Assembly (NCBI GenBank): GCA_015058625.1
Contig: SVCA01000012.1
Coordinates: 27,724 to 91,723 of the forward strand
Length of the DNA stretch: 64,000 nt
From: Pseudoselenomonas ruminantium
GTDB lineage: Bacteria > Bacillota > Negativicutes > Selenomonadales > Selenomonadaceae
Direction of reading: 5' to 3'
Shown here: in pieces, positions 53,501-64,000 of the stretch
Layout: each line of letters begins with the position of its first letter
Numbering within the stretch: the stretch's first letter is position 1
Program-made: the position numbers and the translations under genes
The notes under the pieces: generated by a model
Seen by the model: the letters and a program-made list of their open reading frames with translations, nothing else
Databases searched by the model: none
Told to the model about the DNA's origin: nothing

Positions 53501-53713
53501 ATTACCTCGCCGAGCCTGACCTTTGAATTCCTGCGGGATATGAAGGCCTATATGGATGACAGTTTGCTGCATAAAGAAACCATCCTGACCAATGAGAAGT
53601 TCTTCCTGCAGACCTTATGGAAAGAAATCAAGCAGGAACTTAGCGGCAAACAGCCACTCACCGTTGATGTCGTCAAAGCCATTGGCAACGAAATCAAAAA
53701 CGAATATATTTGA
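50570..53713 (+). CDS. hsdR: Type I restriction enzyme, R subunit
   Basis: Restriction and translocation subunit of 1047 residues. The N-terminal nuclease has the PD-(D/E)XK pattern RPDITVLVNGLPLAFCEVK. The SF2 motor has Walker A HTQGSGKTELAF, FIDEVHRDY (DEAD-like box), MFGLTGTPLIG and DGFDAPRL-like LTGFDAPRLKKLYLG. A helical C-terminal part binds the M/S core. It translocates DNA with ATP and cuts away from the site. The ATG at 50570 is taken; a GTG nine bases upstream is possible. First gene of hsdR-hsdM-(DUF4258-YgiT)-hsdS. Confidence 0.96.
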   Translation: MAKAFSEDSRVKIPALLHFTRLGYRYRSLKDIRPQLDLETNIARELLRDAMNRLNPGLDTNPLTDDEFQAILSELSDSLAADDLGKGFFGKLQQGIVCRGETMRLLDFDMSTKNDWSVVTELPCLVDKSTETGSFRPDITVLVNGLPLAFCEVKIPNNLKGMQAEYERMNKRTSNAKYRRFLNITQLMVFSNNMEYDDTEAVPISGAFYATNGRGHLFFSHFREEDKDIYANVNAMNPKDEDTILQDTNMAILKGRADYAMNCNFMTPTNRMLTSLFTKERFLWLLHYGITYVEKVNDKGVMEIAKHLMRYQQFFGSKAIGRKVVALREQEKASAGKVCYMDERMDYDLEMVADLPQHKTQQLGEKRQARGGVIWHTQGSGKTELAFYNVKILADYYAAQQIVAKFYFIVDRLDLMQQAADEFRARGLNVVEIGTRAEFTKNIQSTSEQTLSGGLVMNVVNIQKFGDDAVTKTPDYNVNIQRVYFIDEVHRDYRADGSFLARLVASDRNAIMFGLTGTPLIGKVRTKDLFGDYIHKYYYNQSIADGYTLRLIREGIKTEYRLQLNAVLDKLSDEVQKGLIQKKDLTCHENYVKPLVDYIEEDFIGSRLLLGDNTIGAMVVADSSKQAQAIHQELSKRGTFRTALVLSTIGETKDEMKEKRDAFKRGEVDILVVYNMLLTGFDAPRLKKLYLGRVIRDHSLLQCLTRVNRPYHQLRYGYVVDFADIRAAFDKTNQAYLAELQEELGDDFEQFSSIFKTPEEIGEDLRKIADKLFSFDTDNLENFQRQISAIENKGEVLDLRQTLALYKELYNLTQLFGYEELTASLDRDKIRTLYQLTEQRLQLLREKEALQNPEDVDSLIELAAHDIQFTFHKVSEGELSLADAFASKRRQTISEFGRNQDKKDPEFLQLWEELRRILEGHDIQEMTVADMQEQDKKLEILRQKMHDLNAANTRLTERYGGDIRYMRLHKNLTREGLITSPSLTFEFLRDMKAYMDDSLLHKETILTNEKFFLQTLWKEIKQELSGKQPLTVDVVKAIGNEIKNEYI

Positions 53714-53728
53714 AATTAGGAGATATCC

Positions 53729-55372
53729 ATGCAATTACAATCCGAGAAACAAATGATTTATGCCCTCATTGATGACCTCAAGGCCATCTGTTCCAATTAC
53801 GGTCTGGGCAATAGCGGCAACGAGTACAAAATCATCACCGAATCTTTCCTCTATAAATTCCTCAACGATAAATTTTTGGCCGGGTTAAAAGACCTGCCGG
53901 ATTTTCAGGGCAAGTCCATTAAAGACATTGAGGAACATCTGGCAGGACTTAGCGAGGACGATTTTGAGTTCCTAATGATGGACTTAGACCCGCGTATCGC
54001 ACGCATCCACCCCGAAGACCTTATCAGCAGTCTGTTTTCCCGCAAGGGAGAAGATGGTTTCCATACCACCTTCGATAACGCCCTGCTTCACATTGCCGAG
54101 GTCAATAAGGATGTATTCTCCGTGGCAGCCGGTGCGCAGAACCGCGTGCGCCTCTTTGATACGCTGTCCAATTTGGTTACAGAGGTAGAGCGTCAGGATG
54201 ATTTCTGCCGGGCGATTATCAACAAGCTCAATGCGCAGAGCTTTGCTGCCGTATTCCAGCAGAAATATGATTTCTATGCGGATATCTTCGAGTATCTTAT
54301 CAAGGACTACAACAAGGACAGCGGCCAGTATGCCGAATATTACACGCCGCATTCCATTGCGCAGATTATCGCGAAAATCATCGCCCCCAATGGCGCACAG
54401 AATGTCAGCATCTATGACCCGGCGGCAGGTTCGGGCACGCTCGTTCTTACCTTGGCAGAACAGATTGGCGAGGAAAACTGCACCGTTTACACACAGGACA
54501 TCAGCCAAAAGTCCAATGAAGTCCTGCGGCTGAACCTTATCCTCAACAACCTTGTGGACAGCCTGCCCCATGTCATTCAGGATGATACTTTGGTTCGCCC
54601 TCGTCATTTGGCAGAAGACGGCAAAAGCATCGAGAAGTTCGATTATATCGTCAGCAATCCGCCCTTCAATACCGACTTCAGCGAAAACCGCGACCAGCTG
54701 GCGGGCGAAGGCTACCAAAAGCGATTCTTTGCCGGCGTTCCCAATGTGCCCAAGAAGAAAAAAGAAAGCATGGCCATCTATCAGATGTTCCTGCAGCATA
54801 TCATTGTCAGCATGAAAGAGGGAAAAGGCAAGGCGGCTATCGTCGTGCCGACAGGATTTCTGACTGCGGCAACAGGGATTCCTTACAAAATTCGTCAGCA
54901 TATCGTCAAGCATAAACTCCTGCGCGGTGTTGTCTCCATGCCCAGCAATATCTTTGCCAACACGGGCACCAATGTTTCCGTGGTATTCCTCGATGCCGCA
55001 GGTACGGATGATGAAAAAGTCCTCCTGGTTGACGCGTCAAATATGGGCGAAAAAGTCAAACTCGAAGGGACGAAAAATCAGCGCACCTATCTGAGCAAGG
55101 AAGAAATGGACAAGATTGTTGCCACCATGAACGAACGACAGGAAATCGACGATTTCAGCGTCCTCGTGAGCCTTAAAGACATTGAGCAGAAGAAATGTTC
55201 CTTCTCCGCAGGCCAGTACTTCAAGGTCAAGATTGAATACGTTGACCTGACCCCGGAAGAATTCCAGCAGAAAATGGCTGATTATGAACAGCAGTTAAAA
55301 GCATACTTCGCTGAAGGGCATAGGCTTGAAGAAGAAATACTTAAAGGGTTGGGAGAGTTGAAGTTTGATTGA
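53729..55372 (+). CDS. hsdM: Type I restriction-modification, DNA methyltransferase subunit
   Basis: N6-adenine methyltransferase of 547 residues. The N-terminal helical HsdM domain is followed by the catalytic domain with DPAAGSGTLVLTLA (SAM binding) and YIVSNPPFNTDF (NPPF catalytic motif). Together with HsdS it methylates the recognition sequence; with HsdR it restricts. AGGAGATATCC precedes the ATG. Its stop overlaps the TTG start of the DUF4258 gene by eight bases, so that gene is translated as part of this operon. Confidence 0.96.
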   Translation: MQLQSEKQMIYALIDDLKAICSNYGLGNSGNEYKIITESFLYKFLNDKFLAGLKDLPDFQGKSIKDIEEHLAGLSEDDFEFLMMDLDPRIARIHPEDLISSLFSRKGEDGFHTTFDNALLHIAEVNKDVFSVAAGAQNRVRLFDTLSNLVTEVERQDDFCRAIINKLNAQSFAAVFQQKYDFYADIFEYLIKDYNKDSGQYAEYYTPHSIAQIIAKIIAPNGAQNVSIYDPAAGSGTLVLTLAEQIGEENCTVYTQDISQKSNEVLRLNLILNNLVDSLPHVIQDDTLVRPRHLAEDGKSIEKFDYIVSNPPFNTDFSENRDQLAGEGYQKRFFAGVPNVPKKKKESMAIYQMFLQHIIVSMKEGKGKAAIVVPTGFLTAATGIPYKIRQHIVKHKLLRGVVSMPSNIFANTGTNVSVVFLDAAGTDDEKVLLVDASNMGEKVKLEGTKNQRTYLSKEEMDKIVATMNERQEIDDFSVLVSLKDIEQKKCSFSAGQYFKVKIEYVDLTPEEFQQKMADYEQQLKAYFAEGHRLEEEILKGLGELKFD

Positions 55373-55676
55373 TATAGAGCGATTGCAATGGTACTATGAT
55401 AATGACCGTGTATTCATTACTGCTCATGCTGCGGAAAGGTTTAGGCAAAGAGGGATAAAGGTCAAAGATATTCGTAACGCTGTAAAGACTGGCGAGATTA
55501 TTGAGCAATATCCAGAGGACTATCCATATCCGTCCTGCTTGTTGTTGGGATTGTCTGTAAATGCACAGCCGTTGCATGTTGTGATGAGTGATGAAGGAAA
55601 TGCCAGCCGGATTATAACGGCATATTTTCCCGATGTCGATAAATGGGAATCTGACTTGAAGACGAGAAAGGTGTGA
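55365..55676 (+). CDS. DUF4258 protein, toxin-like, within hsd operon
   Basis: Small protein of 103 residues of the DUF4258 family, distantly like the RelE/BrnT-type RNase fold. ITAHAAERFRQRGIKVKDI and a C-terminal RIITAYFPDVDKWESD are visible, the typical start and end of the family. The start is a TTG overlapping hsdM (TTGA region). It is followed after six bases by a YgiT-type zinc protein, a frequent partner. A toxin role is inferred from the family pairing, not shown. Confidence 0.75.
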   Translation: MIDIERLQWYYDNDRVFITAHAAERFRQRGIKVKDIRNAVKTGEIIEQYPEDYPYPSCLLLGLSVNAQPLHVVMSDEGNASRIITAYFPDVDKWESDLKTRKV

Positions 55677-55682
55677 CCAAAT

Positions 55683-55913
55683 ATGAATTGCCTGTTATGT
55701 AAATCAGGGAATATGATTCCTGCAAAAGAAAGTTATTTTGCTAGAGTAAATGGCGGTTATGTGATTATTGAAAATGTTCCTTGCTATAAATGTGAGCAGT
55801 GTGGTGAGGTAGTTTATTCTGCTACGGTAATGGAAAAGATTGAGGATTTATTGGAACACCTAGAAAAAATTGCCAGCAAAATCTTTATTGTGGATTATTC
55901 GGAGGCGGCGTAA
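55683..55913 (+). CDS. YgiT-type zinc finger protein, antitoxin-like
   Basis: Protein of 76 residues with two CxxC pairs (CLLC at 3-6 and CEQC near 37-40), the MqsA/YgiT N-terminal zinc-binding domain. The usual helix-turn-helix part of full MqsA is missing; the C-terminus is a single predicted helix (VMEKIEDLLEHLEKIASKI). It pairs with the DUF4258 gene just upstream. It probably binds and neutralises the partner, or serves some unrecognised function linked to the methyltransferase system. Confidence 0.78.
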   Translation: MNCLLCKSGNMIPAKESYFARVNGGYVIIENVPCYKCEQCGEVVYSATVMEKIEDLLEHLEKIASKIFIVDYSEAA

Positions 55914-55943
55914 AATTTTTGAAGGGACTGGGAGGCTTGTAGT

Positions 55944-57179
55944 TTGAAATGTAAACTTGTGCCGATTTCGGCTTTTGGAAAGATAGTTACAGGAAAAACT
56001 CCAGATACTAAAAATAAATCGTACATAGGGAATAAATATTTATTTATTACTCCTAATGAATTACATGATGGGTTCATGATTGATAGCACGGAACGGAAGT
56101 TAAGTATTGAAGGATTAGAAAGTATAGTTAATAATACTGTAAAACAAGGTATACATATACTAGTAGGATGTATCGGTTGGGATATGGGCAATGTTGGCAT
56201 TGTTGAGGGAAAGTGTGCATTTAATCAACAGATAAATGCCATAACTGATATTAGTGATGACTATAATCCATATTATATTTATTACTTATTAAGTGGTAAA
56301 AAAGAATTATTTAGAAAAGTAGCTGGTGTAACAAGGACTCCAATATTAAATAAAAGTTCATTTGAGAATATAGAGGTTCCTGTTTTGGAGAAGCGGGAAC
56401 AAGATAAAATTGCATGGTTGCTGACAAGTGTTGATAAAAAAATAAGCATAAACAAAAAACAGATAAATACTCTTGAATCTATGGCAAAGACCCTTTACGA
56501 CTACTGGTTCGTCCAATTCGACTTCCCCGATACCAATGGCAAACCCTACAAAACCAGCGGCGGCAAAATGGAATGGAACGAAACCCTATCCCGAGAAATC
56601 CCGGCAGGGTGGGAAGTGGATAATTTGTTCCGTATAGCATCATATGTAAATGGATTGGCATGTCAGAAGTATCGTCCACAGGATGAGGAAGAATCTTTAC
56701 CTGTAATAAAAATTCGTGAAATGCATGAAGGCATTAAGTCGGATACGGAACGTGTGTCAGCCAATATTCCGTTGGAGAATATTATTTATGATGGAGATAT
56801 ACTTTTTTCATGGTCAGCAACTTTGGAAATTCAATATTGGACTGGCGGTAAAGCTGGATTAAACCAACATATTTTCAAAGTAATACCGTCTGAAGACATT
56901 CCGAAAGAATATGTGTATCATCAGTTAAAAGAATATATAGTTAATTTTGTTAAGATTGCTGAAGCTAGAAAAACAACAATGGGACATATAACGCAAGACC
57001 ATTTGAAATTCAGTCGCATTGTAATACCTCCTTATGAGGTGTTAAGACGATTTGAAGAGCGGATGAAACCAATTCATAAACAAATGGTTAAGTGTAATCA
57101 AGAAAATCGTAAACTTATTTATCTTCGAGACTTTCTTCTCCCAATGCTGATGAATGGTCAAGTCACATTCCGCCAATGA
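55944..57179 (+). CDS. hsdS: Type I restriction-modification, specificity subunit
   Basis: Protein of 411 residues that reads the bipartite target site. Two target recognition domains (about 1-150 and 215-370) are each followed by a conserved helix (EKREQDKIAWLLTSVDKKI and the C-terminal FEERMKPIHKQMVKC). The TRDs are strongly AT-rich, while the central segment around 56480-56610 (AKTLYDYWFVQFDFPDTNGK) is GC-richer, so the gene looks assembled by TRD exchange. The start is TTG at 55944 behind GGGAGG. Confidence 0.93.
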   Translation: MKCKLVPISAFGKIVTGKTPDTKNKSYIGNKYLFITPNELHDGFMIDSTERKLSIEGLESIVNNTVKQGIHILVGCIGWDMGNVGIVEGKCAFNQQINAITDISDDYNPYYIYYLLSGKKELFRKVAGVTRTPILNKSSFENIEVPVLEKREQDKIAWLLTSVDKKISINKKQINTLESMAKTLYDYWFVQFDFPDTNGKPYKTSGGKMEWNETLSREIPAGWEVDNLFRIASYVNGLACQKYRPQDEEESLPVIKIREMHEGIKSDTERVSANIPLENIIYDGDILFSWSATLEIQYWTGGKAGLNQHIFKVIPSEDIPKEYVYHQLKEYIVNFVKIAEARKTTMGHITQDHLKFSRIVIPPYEVLRRFEERMKPIHKQMVKCNQENRKLIYLRDFLLPMLMNGQVTFRQ

Positions 57180-57205
57180 CAGTTTGAAAGATACACAATA
57201 GGTCT

Positions 57206-57233
57206 TTGCTTTTTGAAACAAAAGGTATAAAAT
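57206..57233 (+). promoter_or_regulatory. Possible promoter of Rpn gene
   Basis: TTGCTT (57206-57211), 16-base spacer, TAAAAT (57228-57233). It stands behind hsdS, 27 bases before the Rpn start. Confidence 0.45.
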
Positions 57234-57259
57234 GAATTTGACAACGAGGAGGTATGGAT

Positions 57260-58117
57260 ATGACAGCATTTCGTATAAACCGTACTAATGATGCCGTATT
57301 CAAGGCTGTTTTCGCCAAACACCCCAAGATAACTATTGCGCTCATCAATGCTTTTTTTGAGTTTCAAGGCACTGAACTCATCGCCGATATAGAATTTATC
57401 GACAGGGAAATAGATGCTGATGAATACGAGGGAAAGGAGTCGCGCCTAGATATTTTGGGGCGTACAGCTACGGGAACCAAGGTCAATATTGAAATGCAGG
57501 TAAATTCCCTTGCCGCAATGGGAGAACGTTCTGTATATTACTGGGCACGCAATTATGCTGACTTGAAACGTGGCGAAGAATATGACCAATTAAATCGTAC
57601 TGTGGCTATCAATATTTTGGGGTTCAACTTATTCGATGTGGAAAAATATTCGGATATGCACAGCTGTTTTGGCATTTATGATGTAAAAACAGGGTGTCAG
57701 CTGACGGATAAATTGGAAATCCATTTTTTGGAGCTACTGAAATTTAAGGGTAAGAATGTAAAAGAAATGAACCGTATGGAAAAATGGGCAGCATATTTTT
57801 CCCCAACGACTTCTGAAGAAGAATTAGAAAAAATTGCTGCATCAGATGAAGCCATAAAGGAAGCAATGGAGGTGGAGGATGTGTTCACCAAAGACGAAGT
57901 AGCGAAAAGGTCTTACGAAAAAGCAGAGAAATTCCGCCGCGACCAAGCCGCACAATTGAAATATGCCGAAAAAAAGGGTGAAGAAAAGGGCATAAAAGCA
58001 ATGATTCTTACATTGAAGGAACTAAATGTAGATAAGGCCATAGCTATAGATAAAGTCAGCACACATTTTCATCTCCAAGCGAATGTTGCTAAAGGTTATG
58101 TTGAGACAAATTGGTAA
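57260..58117 (+). CDS. Rpn-family PD-(D/E)XK nuclease (transposase_31-like)
   Basis: Protein of 285 residues of the recombination-promoting nuclease / PDDEXK nuclease family transposase group. The N-terminus AFRINRTNDAVFKAVFAKHP and the core ESRLDILGRTATGTKVNIEMQ (Asp...Glu-x-Gln) give the active-site pattern. The C-terminal part has a Lys/Glu-rich helix, commonly cut or varied in the family. The ATG at 57260 suits GAGGAGG better than the ATG six bases upstream. A second member begins at 63969. These proteins are linked to DNA mobility or phage defence in other bacteria. Confidence 0.88.
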   Translation: MTAFRINRTNDAVFKAVFAKHPKITIALINAFFEFQGTELIADIEFIDREIDADEYEGKESRLDILGRTATGTKVNIEMQVNSLAAMGERSVYYWARNYADLKRGEEYDQLNRTVAINILGFNLFDVEKYSDMHSCFGIYDVKTGCQLTDKLEIHFLELLKFKGKNVKEMNRMEKWAAYFSPTTSEEELEKIAASDEAIKEAMEVEDVFTKDEVAKRSYEKAEKFRRDQAAQLKYAEKKGEEKGIKAMILTLKELNVDKAIAIDKVSTHFHLQANVAKGYVETNW

Positions 58118-58146
58118 AGTGAAGGCAGTGATAAAGAGAGTTAGTT

Positions 58147-59025
58147 ATGCGTTTACTTAGAAAAATGCAAGAGCAGGAGCGCTTTTCGCCCTCCGAGCAG
58201 AACATGATCAATTACATTTTGAGCCATAAGCGGGAACTGGCGGACCTTTCCATCCGGGATTTGGCGCAGAGAACCTACAGCAGTCCGGCAGGTATTTTCC
58301 GCCTGTGTCAAAAACTCGGTCTCAAGGGCTACAATGAATTCAAGCTGCGTTTCATCAGCGAATTCAACCGCACGGAAAAAGCAGCGCCTTGTGAGGAAAT
58401 AAAAATCAAACGACCGATTACCTCCACGGATAACCCGGAGGGTATTATACAGAAGATGGCAGCGTTGGAGATTGAGTCCATTGAGGAGACCAAGAATGAA
58501 ATGGACATCGCGCAGGTGGTGCGCGTGGCGAAAATGATGCGTAAAGCCGCCAGCATTGATATCTATGCTTACGACCAGAACTATCATCTGGCGCAGAGCA
58601 TGGTCTTTAACATGCTGCAGGTAAAATGCGTGGCCGTAGCCAACAGTTCCATGACCTCACAGCTGGCACAGGCCATGCTTTCGGATTCTACGCATCTGGC
58701 CGTTATCATCAGCCGTACAGGCATGAACAAACGCCTGTTGCGGACGGCACAGCTTTTGAAACAGCAGGGCACGAAAATTGTCCTCTTTTCCACCTCGGAA
58801 AAAACGCCGTTAGCGAAATATGCGGACGAGTTTCTCTATGTTGCCAACACGCTTGACCTCGACTATATGGATATGGGCGGCATGATTTTTTCCGTAGGAG
58901 TGCGCTATTATCAGGATGTGCTGTTTGGTCTATTGCTGGCACAGGATTATGATGATATCGAAACATTTACCAATCGTCTCGATGATGGCATGGGCCACTT
59001 TGATGATAATGACCGTTTATGGTAA
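58147..59025 (+). CDS. RpiR/MurR-family transcriptional regulator
   Basis: Regulator of 292 residues. N-terminal helix-turn-helix (IRDLAQRTYSSPAGIFRLCQKLG) and C-terminal SIS sugar-phosphate-binding domain (about 125-270, with IISRTGMNKRLL and VLFSTSEKTPLAKYADEFLY). It is most likely the local regulator of the beta-glucoside PTS and phospho-glucosidase genes that follow; the effector would be a 6-phospho-sugar. Thirty bases behind the Rpn gene, with a terminator of its own. Confidence 0.88.
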   Translation: MRLLRKMQEQERFSPSEQNMINYILSHKRELADLSIRDLAQRTYSSPAGIFRLCQKLGLKGYNEFKLRFISEFNRTEKAAPCEEIKIKRPITSTDNPEGIIQKMAALEIESIEETKNEMDIAQVVRVAKMMRKAASIDIYAYDQNYHLAQSMVFNMLQVKCVAVANSSMTSQLAQAMLSDSTHLAVIISRTGMNKRLLRTAQLLKQQGTKIVLFSTSEKTPLAKYADEFLYVANTLDLDYMDMGGMIFSVGVRYYQDVLFGLLLAQDYDDIETFTNRLDDGMGHFDDNDRLW

Positions 59026-59054
59026 CGCCAATAATTGTAAACACTGTTTCAGAC

Positions 59055-59079
59055 AGAGCCGCAAGGCTCTATTTTTTTT
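59055..59079 (+). terminator. Terminator after RpiR gene
   Basis: AGAGCC / GGCTCT with a GCAA tetraloop, then ATTTTTTTT. Confidence 0.92.
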
Positions 59080-59110
59080 GTAAACAGCGTCCCAAAAGCG
59101 ACCAAACCGA

Positions 59111-59140
59111 TTGAAACACGTTATATAGCTGTGTTATATT
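59111..59140 (+). promoter_or_regulatory. Predicted bgl promoter with internal dyad operator
   Basis: TTGAAA (59111-59116), 17-base spacer, TTATAT (59134-59139). The dyad AACAC ... GTGTT (59115-59119 and 59131-59135) around TTATATA spans the space between both boxes and could bind the RpiR regulator. TTGTAAACA occurs twice upstream (about 59036 and 59079). Confidence 0.5.
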
Positions 59141-59197
59141 GTCACATGTAAGACGGATTGATAATTTTTATTTGTGAAATGAAAGGAAGATCGGTAT

Positions 59198-62525
<3,328 letters not shown>

Positions 62526-62581
62526 AACGCAGGGACTAGAAAAGCTGACACTAGAAAAAAATATACCTTTATAAAAGAGTG

Positions 62582-62629
62582 AGCCGCTAAATTGACAAGT
62601 CAGATGGACAGGTCAATTTGGCGGCTTTT
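62582..62629 (+). terminator. Terminator after bglA
   Basis: Long hairpin AGCCGC-AAATTGAC / GTCAATTT-GGCGGCT with a loop of about 15 bases and TTTT. The loop AAGTCAGATGGACAG leaves room for an alternative fold. Confidence 0.8.
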
Positions 62630-62641
62630 GCCTTGTCCATG

Positions 62642-62670
62642 TTGAAATAGCAATACTAAGGTGGTATAAT
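62642..62670 (+). promoter_or_regulatory. Predicted promoter of queDE
   Basis: TTGAAA (62642-62647), 17-base spacer, perfect TATAAT (62665-62670). The leader to queD is only about 35 bases and shows no preQ1 riboswitch. Confidence 0.8.
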
Positions 62671-62708
62671 CATGTGTACTTTATATGTAGGTAAGGAGTT
62701 TGATATAT

Positions 62709-63086
62709 ATGTATACGTTAAAAGTAGAGGGCGCTTTCGAGGCGGCCCATCATGTAAATGGCTATCCCGGTAAATGTGCCCGCCTGCATGGGCATAACTG
62801 GGTGGTGGAAGCTGTCGTCAAGGGCAAGGAACTGGACGAGCTGGGCATGTTGGTGGACTTCAAAATCATCAAGCAGACCTTAAAGGACACGTTGGAGCGA
62901 TTCGACCACCGTTATCTCAATGAATTGGAACCCTTCAAGAATGGCGTGAATCCCACGGCAGAAAATCTTGCCCGCATTATCTTTGAGGAACTTGCAGGTA
63001 GTGAAATCTTCCAGCGGGATAGCAAGCTGGCTGCCATCACGGTTTTTGAATCGCCGAAATCCAGCGTGACCTATACCGAGGATTAA
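62709..63086 (+). CDS. queD: 6-carboxy-5,6,7,8-tetrahydropterin synthase
   Basis: Zinc enzyme of 125 residues in queuosine/preQ0 synthesis, making carboxytetrahydropterin from dihydroneopterin triphosphate. Zinc ligands His14 or 15 and His27, His29 (AAHHV, HGHNW), catalytic Cys23, FDHRYLNEL and FESPKSSV with the conserved Glu. AAGGAG at 62693-62698 supports the ATG at 62709. Directly followed by queE. queC and queF are not in the window. Confidence 0.95.
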   Translation: MYTLKVEGAFEAAHHVNGYPGKCARLHGHNWVVEAVVKGKELDELGMLVDFKIIKQTLKDTLERFDHRYLNELEPFKNGVNPTAENLARIIFEELAGSEIFQRDSKLAAITVFESPKSSVTYTED

Positions 63087-63089
63087 GCC

Positions 63090-63821
63090 ATGAAAGAAAA
63101 TCTGATTGAAATTTTTTCCTCCATTCAGGGGGAAGGCAAATATGTTGGCTGCCGTCAGGTGTTCGTGCGCCTTGAGGGGTGCAATCTCGATTGCAGTTAT
63201 TGTGACACGGAGAATGCGCCGGGCAGTCATCCGCAGTGCGAAGTAGAAACCTATGCGGGCAGCCGCGAGTTTGCTAGGCTCCCCAATCCGCGTTCGGCAG
63301 AGCAGGTGGCTATGGAAATCAACCGCCTCTGCAAGGAAGTTCCCCATCAGGCGGTGAGCTTTACCGGTGGTGAGCCGCTCTTGCACGCCGACTTTATCCG
63401 CGAGGTGGCTAGGGAAGTAGAAGTGCCTGTCTTTTTGGAAACCAATGGCACGCTGTACAAACAACTGGAGAGCATCATCGACATCACCGATATCATCAGC
63501 ATGGATATCAAGCTGCCCAGCATCGTGAGCCAGCCACAGTGGGAGGCGCACAGGAAGTTTATCGAAACGGCCAAGCAAAAAGACCTTTATATCAAATTGG
63601 TGGTGGCTGACGAAACCACGGAAGACGAATTCCGCAAGGCCGTTGACTTGGTGGCGGAAACGGCACCGGAAACGCTCTTTATCATCCAGCCGGTCACGCC
63701 TTACGGCGGCTGTAAAGCAGCCAGCCCGGAAAAAATCCTTATCTGCCAGAATTACGCGCTGACCAAACTCAAGAATGTGCGCGTAATTCCGCAGACGCAT
63801 AAGATGATTGGGCAGATTTGA
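63090..63821 (+). CDS. queE: 7-carboxy-7-deazaguanine synthase
   Basis: Radical SAM enzyme of 243 residues that turns the QueD product into 7-carboxy-7-deazaguanine. [14 protein letters not shown] and the 4Fe-4S cluster motif [11 protein letters not shown] (Cys31, Cys35, Cys38) are typical; FTGGEPLLH is the SAM-binding GGE region. It starts three bases after queD, so the pair is translated together. A strong terminator stands behind it. Confidence 0.95.
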   Translation: MKENLIEIFSSIQGEGKYVGCRQVFVRLEGCNLDCSYCDTENAPGSHPQCEVETYAGSREFARLPNPRSAEQVAMEINRLCKEVPHQAVSFTGGEPLLHADFIREVAREVEVPVFLETNGTLYKQLESIIDITDIISMDIKLPSIVSQPQWEAHRKFIETAKQKDLYIKLVVADETTEDEFRKAVDLVAETAPETLFIIQPVTPYGGCKAASPEKILICQNYALTKLKNVRVIPQTHKMIGQI

Positions 63822-63832
63822 TGTCGAACTAT

Positions 63833-63869
63833 AGGGCGGCTGACATTTGACATGTCAGCCGCCTATTTT
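63833..63869 (+). terminator. Terminator after queE
   Basis: Perfect 12-bp stem GGCGGCTGACAT / ATGTCAGCCGCC (63835-63846, 63852-63863), loop TTGAC, then TATTTT. Confidence 0.9.
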
Positions 63870-63968
63870 GTATGAAATACAGAGGGGGGACGGACTACTT
63901 ACAGGAAAATCTTGCCTTTTCGGGGGCAAAGTCATAGAATATAATTAAGTAGCACAGGAGGAATAAAC

Positions 63969-64000
63969 ATGGCAGCATTTCGCATCAATCGGACAAATGA
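63969..64000 (+). CDS. Second Rpn-family nuclease gene, 3' part outside window
   Basis: ATG behind CAGGAGGAATAAAC, coding MAAFRINRTN, almost identical to the start of the protein at 57260 (TAFRINRTNDAV). A TATAAT lies at 63940-63945. Only ten codons are in the window, so the call depends on this likeness. Confidence 0.75.
   Translation, partial: MAAFRINRTN

Noticed and set aside
62630..62708. preQ1 riboswitch before queDE
   Set aside because: The leader after the predicted promoter is about 35 bases and shows no preQ1 aptamer pattern.

Overview
The window looks like a chromosomal segment of a diderm Firmicute of the Negativicutes, most likely Selenomonadaceae (Selenomonas/Mitsuokella type). 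This is inferred from Firmicute-style ribosome binding sites and frequent TTG starts combined with outer-membrane systems (TolC-type channel, Tad secretin, PgaA-like beta-barrel protein), HemZ, and a pectin/beta-glucoside sugar economy typical of gut or rumen species. No rRNA, tRNA or CRISPR array was seen.

Layout. 1-7366 is a same-strand pectin/uronate cluster: GH28 polygalacturonase (cut by the window edge), GPH-family transporter, GH105 unsaturated glycuronyl hydrolase, a TIM-barrel isomerase, KdgK, KduI and KduD. Together they take oligogalacturonides to 2-keto-3-deoxygluconate-6-phosphate. A lone GltD-like flavoprotein and its terminator follow. A group II intron with its reverse transcriptase (8682-10583) sits directly behind that terminator and in front of a ~0.6 kb non-coding repeat (10586-11177). 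recQ (minus strand) and a TolC/MacA/MacB-type exporter operon come next (11168-17605). 17591-28346 is a complete tad/Flp pilus locus: prepilin peptidase on the minus strand, then cpaB-cpaC-two tadZ/cpaE-tadB-flp-tadE-cpaF-tadC-tadG. An AAA/DUF4143 ATPase and a DUF192 gene separate it from a full pgaABCD biofilm polysaccharide operon (30492-35986).

36134-45528 is housekeeping: recJ, rel, fur, hemZ, hisS, aspS. The second copy of the non-coding repeat follows aspS (45613-46219). Then come a small unknown gene, a putative type I toxin-antitoxin locus with a frameshifted holin-like toxin, and an envelope block (tagA-like, psd, pssA, GT2). 50570-57179 is a type I restriction-modification operon that carries a DUF4258/YgiT pair between hsdM and hsdS. 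An Rpn-type nuclease, an RpiR regulator with a beta-glucoside PTS and 6-phospho-beta-glucosidase, and queD-queE close the window. A second Rpn gene starts at its last bases.

The most unusual object is the 0.6 kb repeat. Each copy is built from two homologous, inverted, long-hairpin domains around a conserved centre. The better copy is framed by 17-bp terminal inverted repeats, and the arms show a compensatory base change between copies. It looks like a mobile or structured-RNA element with no protein of its own. The group II intron interrupts one copy, and that copy also supplies the stop codon of recQ.
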